Origin: Lichenifustis flavocetrariae
Lineage (GTDB): Bacteria; Pseudomonadota; Alphaproteobacteria; Rhizobiales; Beijerinckiaceae
DNA: 64,000 bases
NCBI RefSeq assembly: GCF_026130545.1
Contig: NZ_JAMOIM010000019.1
Span: 1 to 64,000 of the forward strand
Direction: 5' to 3'
Position numbers and translations under genes: made by a program. Within the stretch, counting starts at the first letter, position 1. Every line of letters begins with the position of its first letter. This document shows positions 61,969 to 64,000 of this stretch, piece after piece. The notes under the pieces are model-generated. The model searched no databases. It was not told the origin of the DNA and worked only from the letters and a program-made list of their open reading frames with translations.

Positions 61969-62916
61969 CTATGTCTGCCGATCGGATCGTCGGGCCAGAT
62001 TGCCGAGAACGTGGCAGACCAGTCGTCCGACGACGGTCGCGGTCATGTCATTGATGTCGCGGGCTGGATTGAACTCGACGATGGAAAAGCCGGCCAAGCG
62101 CCTGCCCTGAAGGGCTGCCGCAGCAAGATCCGTCACCTCGTCGAGGTATAATCCGCCTGGCGAAAGCGCATTGACCCCAGGGCAGATGCTCGGATCAAGC
62201 GCGTCGCAATCCACGTGAATGAGGATCTCACCATCGTGTGGAATGGCCCTGGCGATCTCTGCCAGCCCCTTGGCCCTCGCCTGCCTGACGGTCACGAGCC
62301 GTGAACCCCAAACCCGCGCTGCTTCGACCTCTTCATGACGAGCGCTGCCGACCGCGCGGATGCCAACCTGAGTCATGGAACGCACGAAGGGCAGCTCCGA
62401 GGCCCGGCGCATCGTGCTCGAATAGCCGAGCGCCTCGTCACCAATCTTGTCTCGCCAATCGATGTGGGCATCGATCTGAAGAATGTGGAGCGCCTCCGCG
62501 TCATCGAAGGCGCGCATGAACGGGATTGCGACCGAGTCGTCACCCCCGATCAGCACCGGAATCGAGCCGCATGCTCGGATGTCGCGCGTCGCGGCCTCGA
62601 TCACGCGCCGGTTTTCAGCGTTCGCCCCCGGTACTGTCCGCAGATTGCCGAGGTCATAAGCGGTCAATGCGCCGCCGTTCAACAGTGGGCCATCGAAGTC
62701 GAAGTCCCAGTGATCGACATGGATCGAAGCCGCCGTGATCGCACGCCTCACGGCATCCGGGCCGCCCAGCGCATCAAGATCCTGTCCGCTGTCGCCATAT
62801 GCCGTCCCGTGGACCGCGCCCACGATGGAGACCGATCCGCCAACGGCTTCGCCGGACGCAGGCAGTCCCAAGAAGGTTTGCTCGATCCGGTTTGCGGCCA
62901 GGAGTGTCGGGTCCAT
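61969..62916 (-). CDS. Arginase/agmatinase family enzyme with variant metal site
   Basis: A 315-residue ureohydrolase. Metal motifs are DAHID (149-153) and DCDALDP (236-242). The usual GGDH histidine is replaced by Asp (GGDDS, residues 124-128). The dimer and substrate loops QVGIRAVGSARHEE and GGLYLDEVTDLAAAAL are present. Family members cleave guanidino groups of arginine, agmatine or guanidinobutyrate. Its stop lies five bases from the helicase start, suggesting one operon. Start ATG 62916 is preferred over the long upstream frame. Confidence 0.82.
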   Translation of the reverse strand: MDPTLLAANRIEQTFLGLPASGEAVGGSVSIVGAVHGTAYGDSGQDLDALGGPDAVRRAITAASIHVDHWDFDFDGPLLNGGALTAYDLGNLRTVPGANAENRRVIEAATRDIRACGSIPVLIGGDDSVAIPFMRAFDDAEALHILQIDAHIDWRDKIGDEALGYSSTMRRASELPFVRSMTQVGIRAVGSARHEEVEAARVWGSRLVTVRQARAKGLAEIARAIPHDGEILIHVDCDALDPSICPGVNALSPGGLYLDEVTDLAAAALQGRRLAGFSIVEFNPARDINDMTATVVGRLVCHVLGNLARRSDRQT

Positions 62917-63160
62917 GCTGCTACGATCCGAGTGGTAAGGGCGCAGACGTTCCGCTGCTACGCGACCGCAACAAGCGACTGCGCTGACTGTCAAGCCAAA
63001 CTCCGCTCGTACTTCATCACGATCCACGTCCGGGCGAGCCGATGATGCCCGCTGTCGGCGCGACGAAGTGATTCGTGCCCGATCGCGACAGGCGTAATCA
63101 GGAGGGACTCCTCGAAGGAGCCTACCATGACATCGTCTCAGCAATCCCTAGAGAGGTATC

Positions 63161-63748
63161 GTGGAACCGCGGTCGGATCATCGGGCCGAAGCCGCCGCTC
63201 AAGCCCAGGCCCATCTGGGCCATCCGACCCGCCTTCAGGACGACGGGCACGTCCGCGATCTTGCCATGTTCAACGTCGCGATCGACAGCAAGCTGCGCGG
63301 TTGCGATCTGGTCAAGCTGCGCGTGGCCGATATCCACCTCGGCGACGGCGTGCGCCTGCGGACGACGGTCGTCCAGCAGAACACCGGCCGGCCTGTGCCG
63401 TTTGAGCTCACCGAGCCGACGCGGGAAGCTCTGACGGTTTGGTTGAAGAAGCGCCGCCTGCGTGCGAGTGATTGGCTCTTCCCTAGCCGGAGCCATCCCG
63501 GCGATCACGTCACGACGCGGCAGTACAGCCGCCTTGTCGACACTTGGGTCGCAATCGCCGGGCTCGACCCGGCGGCATACGGTACCCACAGCATGCGGCG
63601 TACCAAGGTTGCGCTGGTTTACAAGCGGACCGGCAATCTTCGTGCGTGTCAGCTTCTGCTCGGGCATAGCAAGCTTGAGAGCACGGTCCGTTATCTCGGC
63701 ATTGAGGTGGACGACGCCCTCATTCTCTCCGAGCAAACCGATCTGTGA
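63161..63748 (+). CDS. Small tyrosine recombinase (integrase), likely frameshifted
   Basis: A 195-residue catalytic-domain integrase. The active-site set is visible: Arg46 (SKLRGCDL), His143 and Arg146 (HSMRR), His169 (LLGHS) and Tyr178 (VRYLGI). A preceding segment with related sequence (REVSWNRGRIIGPKPPLKP) lies in another frame upstream of about 63230, so the N-terminus was probably lost to a frameshift. The GTG at 63161 still gives an intact catalytic core. Small integrases of this kind sit in mobile islands. Confidence 0.75.
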   Translation: MEPRSDHRAEAAAQAQAHLGHPTRLQDDGHVRDLAMFNVAIDSKLRGCDLVKLRVADIHLGDGVRLRTTVVQQNTGRPVPFELTEPTREALTVWLKKRRLRASDWLFPSRSHPGDHVTTRQYSRLVDTWVAIAGLDPAAYGTHSMRRTKVALVYKRTGNLRACQLLLGHSKLESTVRYLGIEVDDALILSEQTDL

Positions 63749-63925
63749 TCGTGCTTTCGAGATCGCGGCGGCTGAACGCCGCCGCGAGCGGCCGAGACGG
63801 GTGACAACCACTGGTGCCGCGGCCGTGTGCCGAATGTCCGCAACGTGGCAAGCCACCAACAGCACCTTATGGCGCATGCCACCCGTGAGCAGACCGGCTC
63901 CGACGGGCGCCGGCCCCTAATCAGG

Positions 63926-63967
63926 TGCAAGCTTGCAAACGGCGATCTCCCCGCCTGCAAGCTTGCG
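63926..63967. repeat. Two near-identical TGCAAGCTTGC palindromes 30 bp apart
   Basis: TGCAAGCTTGCA at 63926-63937 and TGCAAGCTTGCG at 63956-63967 are palindromic 12-mers repeated with exactly 30 bp spacing, near the window's right edge and downstream of the integrase. They could be protein-binding sites; role unknown. Confidence 0.45.
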
Positions 63968-64000
63968 AACCATGGGCAGTAGGTGTCGTTCAGAACGCGA

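Noticed and set aside
60489-62054. 521-codon plus-strand open frame
   Set aside because: Antisense to the helicase gene, with no family-like sequence. The minus-strand helicase has all helicase motifs.

Overview
The window is GC-rich, gene-dense DNA from an alphaproteobacterium, most likely of the Hyphomicrobiales (Rhizobiales). The main taxonomic clues are a complete rhizobial/Brucella-type erythritol operon (eryA to eryG), a BacA/BclA-like ABC transporter, a NiCoT nickel permease and alphaproteobacterial-style IS remnants. There are no ribosomal or replication genes. The only RNA gene recognised is a tRNA-Asp. Many broken genes and IS fragments suggest an accessory region of a chromosome or a large plasmid.

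Layout. 1-7.4 kb: an IS21-like end with 23-bp repeats abuts a decapitated SDR gene. It is followed by a SnoaL-like protein, a stand-alone nitrilase, a SAM methyltransferase, an unusual methyltransferase-VOC-NTF2 fusion, and a DUF2239-DUF1330-broken hydrolase operon. 7.4-11.7 kb: a soluble PAS chemoreceptor and a histidine-kinase remnant cut by a decayed IS3-family element. 11.9-17.3 kb: larC-larE-larB plus a nickel transporter, an operon for the nickel-pincer nucleotide cofactor with no larA nearby, then a divergent aldo/keto reductase and clpS. 17.5-25.4 kb: azoR with a divergent HxlR regulator and a clear operator, selD, a lytic transglycosylase, a BclA-like transporter, two SDRs, DUF2256 and a flavin reductase. 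25.5-34.1 kb: EmrAB-type efflux with a divergent TetR regulator and two perfect palindromic operators, a cytochrome P450, a Wzm/Wzt-type exporter pair and a GT2 glycosyltransferase. 34.3-35.4 kb: a secreted ClpP-like (COG3904) protein and tRNA-Asp.

35.4-45.3 kb: the erythritol module. eryC reads leftwards; eryD, eryA, eryB, a DUF2291 gene, eryE, eryF and eryG read rightwards. EryEFG import erythritol. EryA phosphorylates it, EryB oxidises the phosphate, and EryC racemises the resulting tetrulose-4-phosphate. The last two isomerases of the pathway (EryH, EryI) are not in the window. 45.4-47.2 kb is debris: a receiver-domain fragment and an IS630 remnant. 47.2-56.6 kb: a MocR-type regulator divergent from a complete Nit1C cluster (Nit1 nitrilase, radical SAM, GNAT, AIR-synthase-like, glycosyltransferase, two nitrogen-starvation proteins and a flavoprotein), which ends in a LnmK/Pnap_2097-like gene. 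57-64 kb: an NTF2 protein, a deleted alcohol dehydrogenase, an M23 peptidase, a LysR remnant, an SNF2-like helicase, a variant arginase-family enzyme and a small, probably frameshifted, tyrosine recombinase.

The most interesting candidates are the Nit1C cluster with its linked regulator and LnmK-like tail, the larCEB-nickel transporter operon without LarA, the three-domain methyltransferase fusion, and the tiny coupled ORF in front of eryA. All calls come from reading the sequence. No database search was run.
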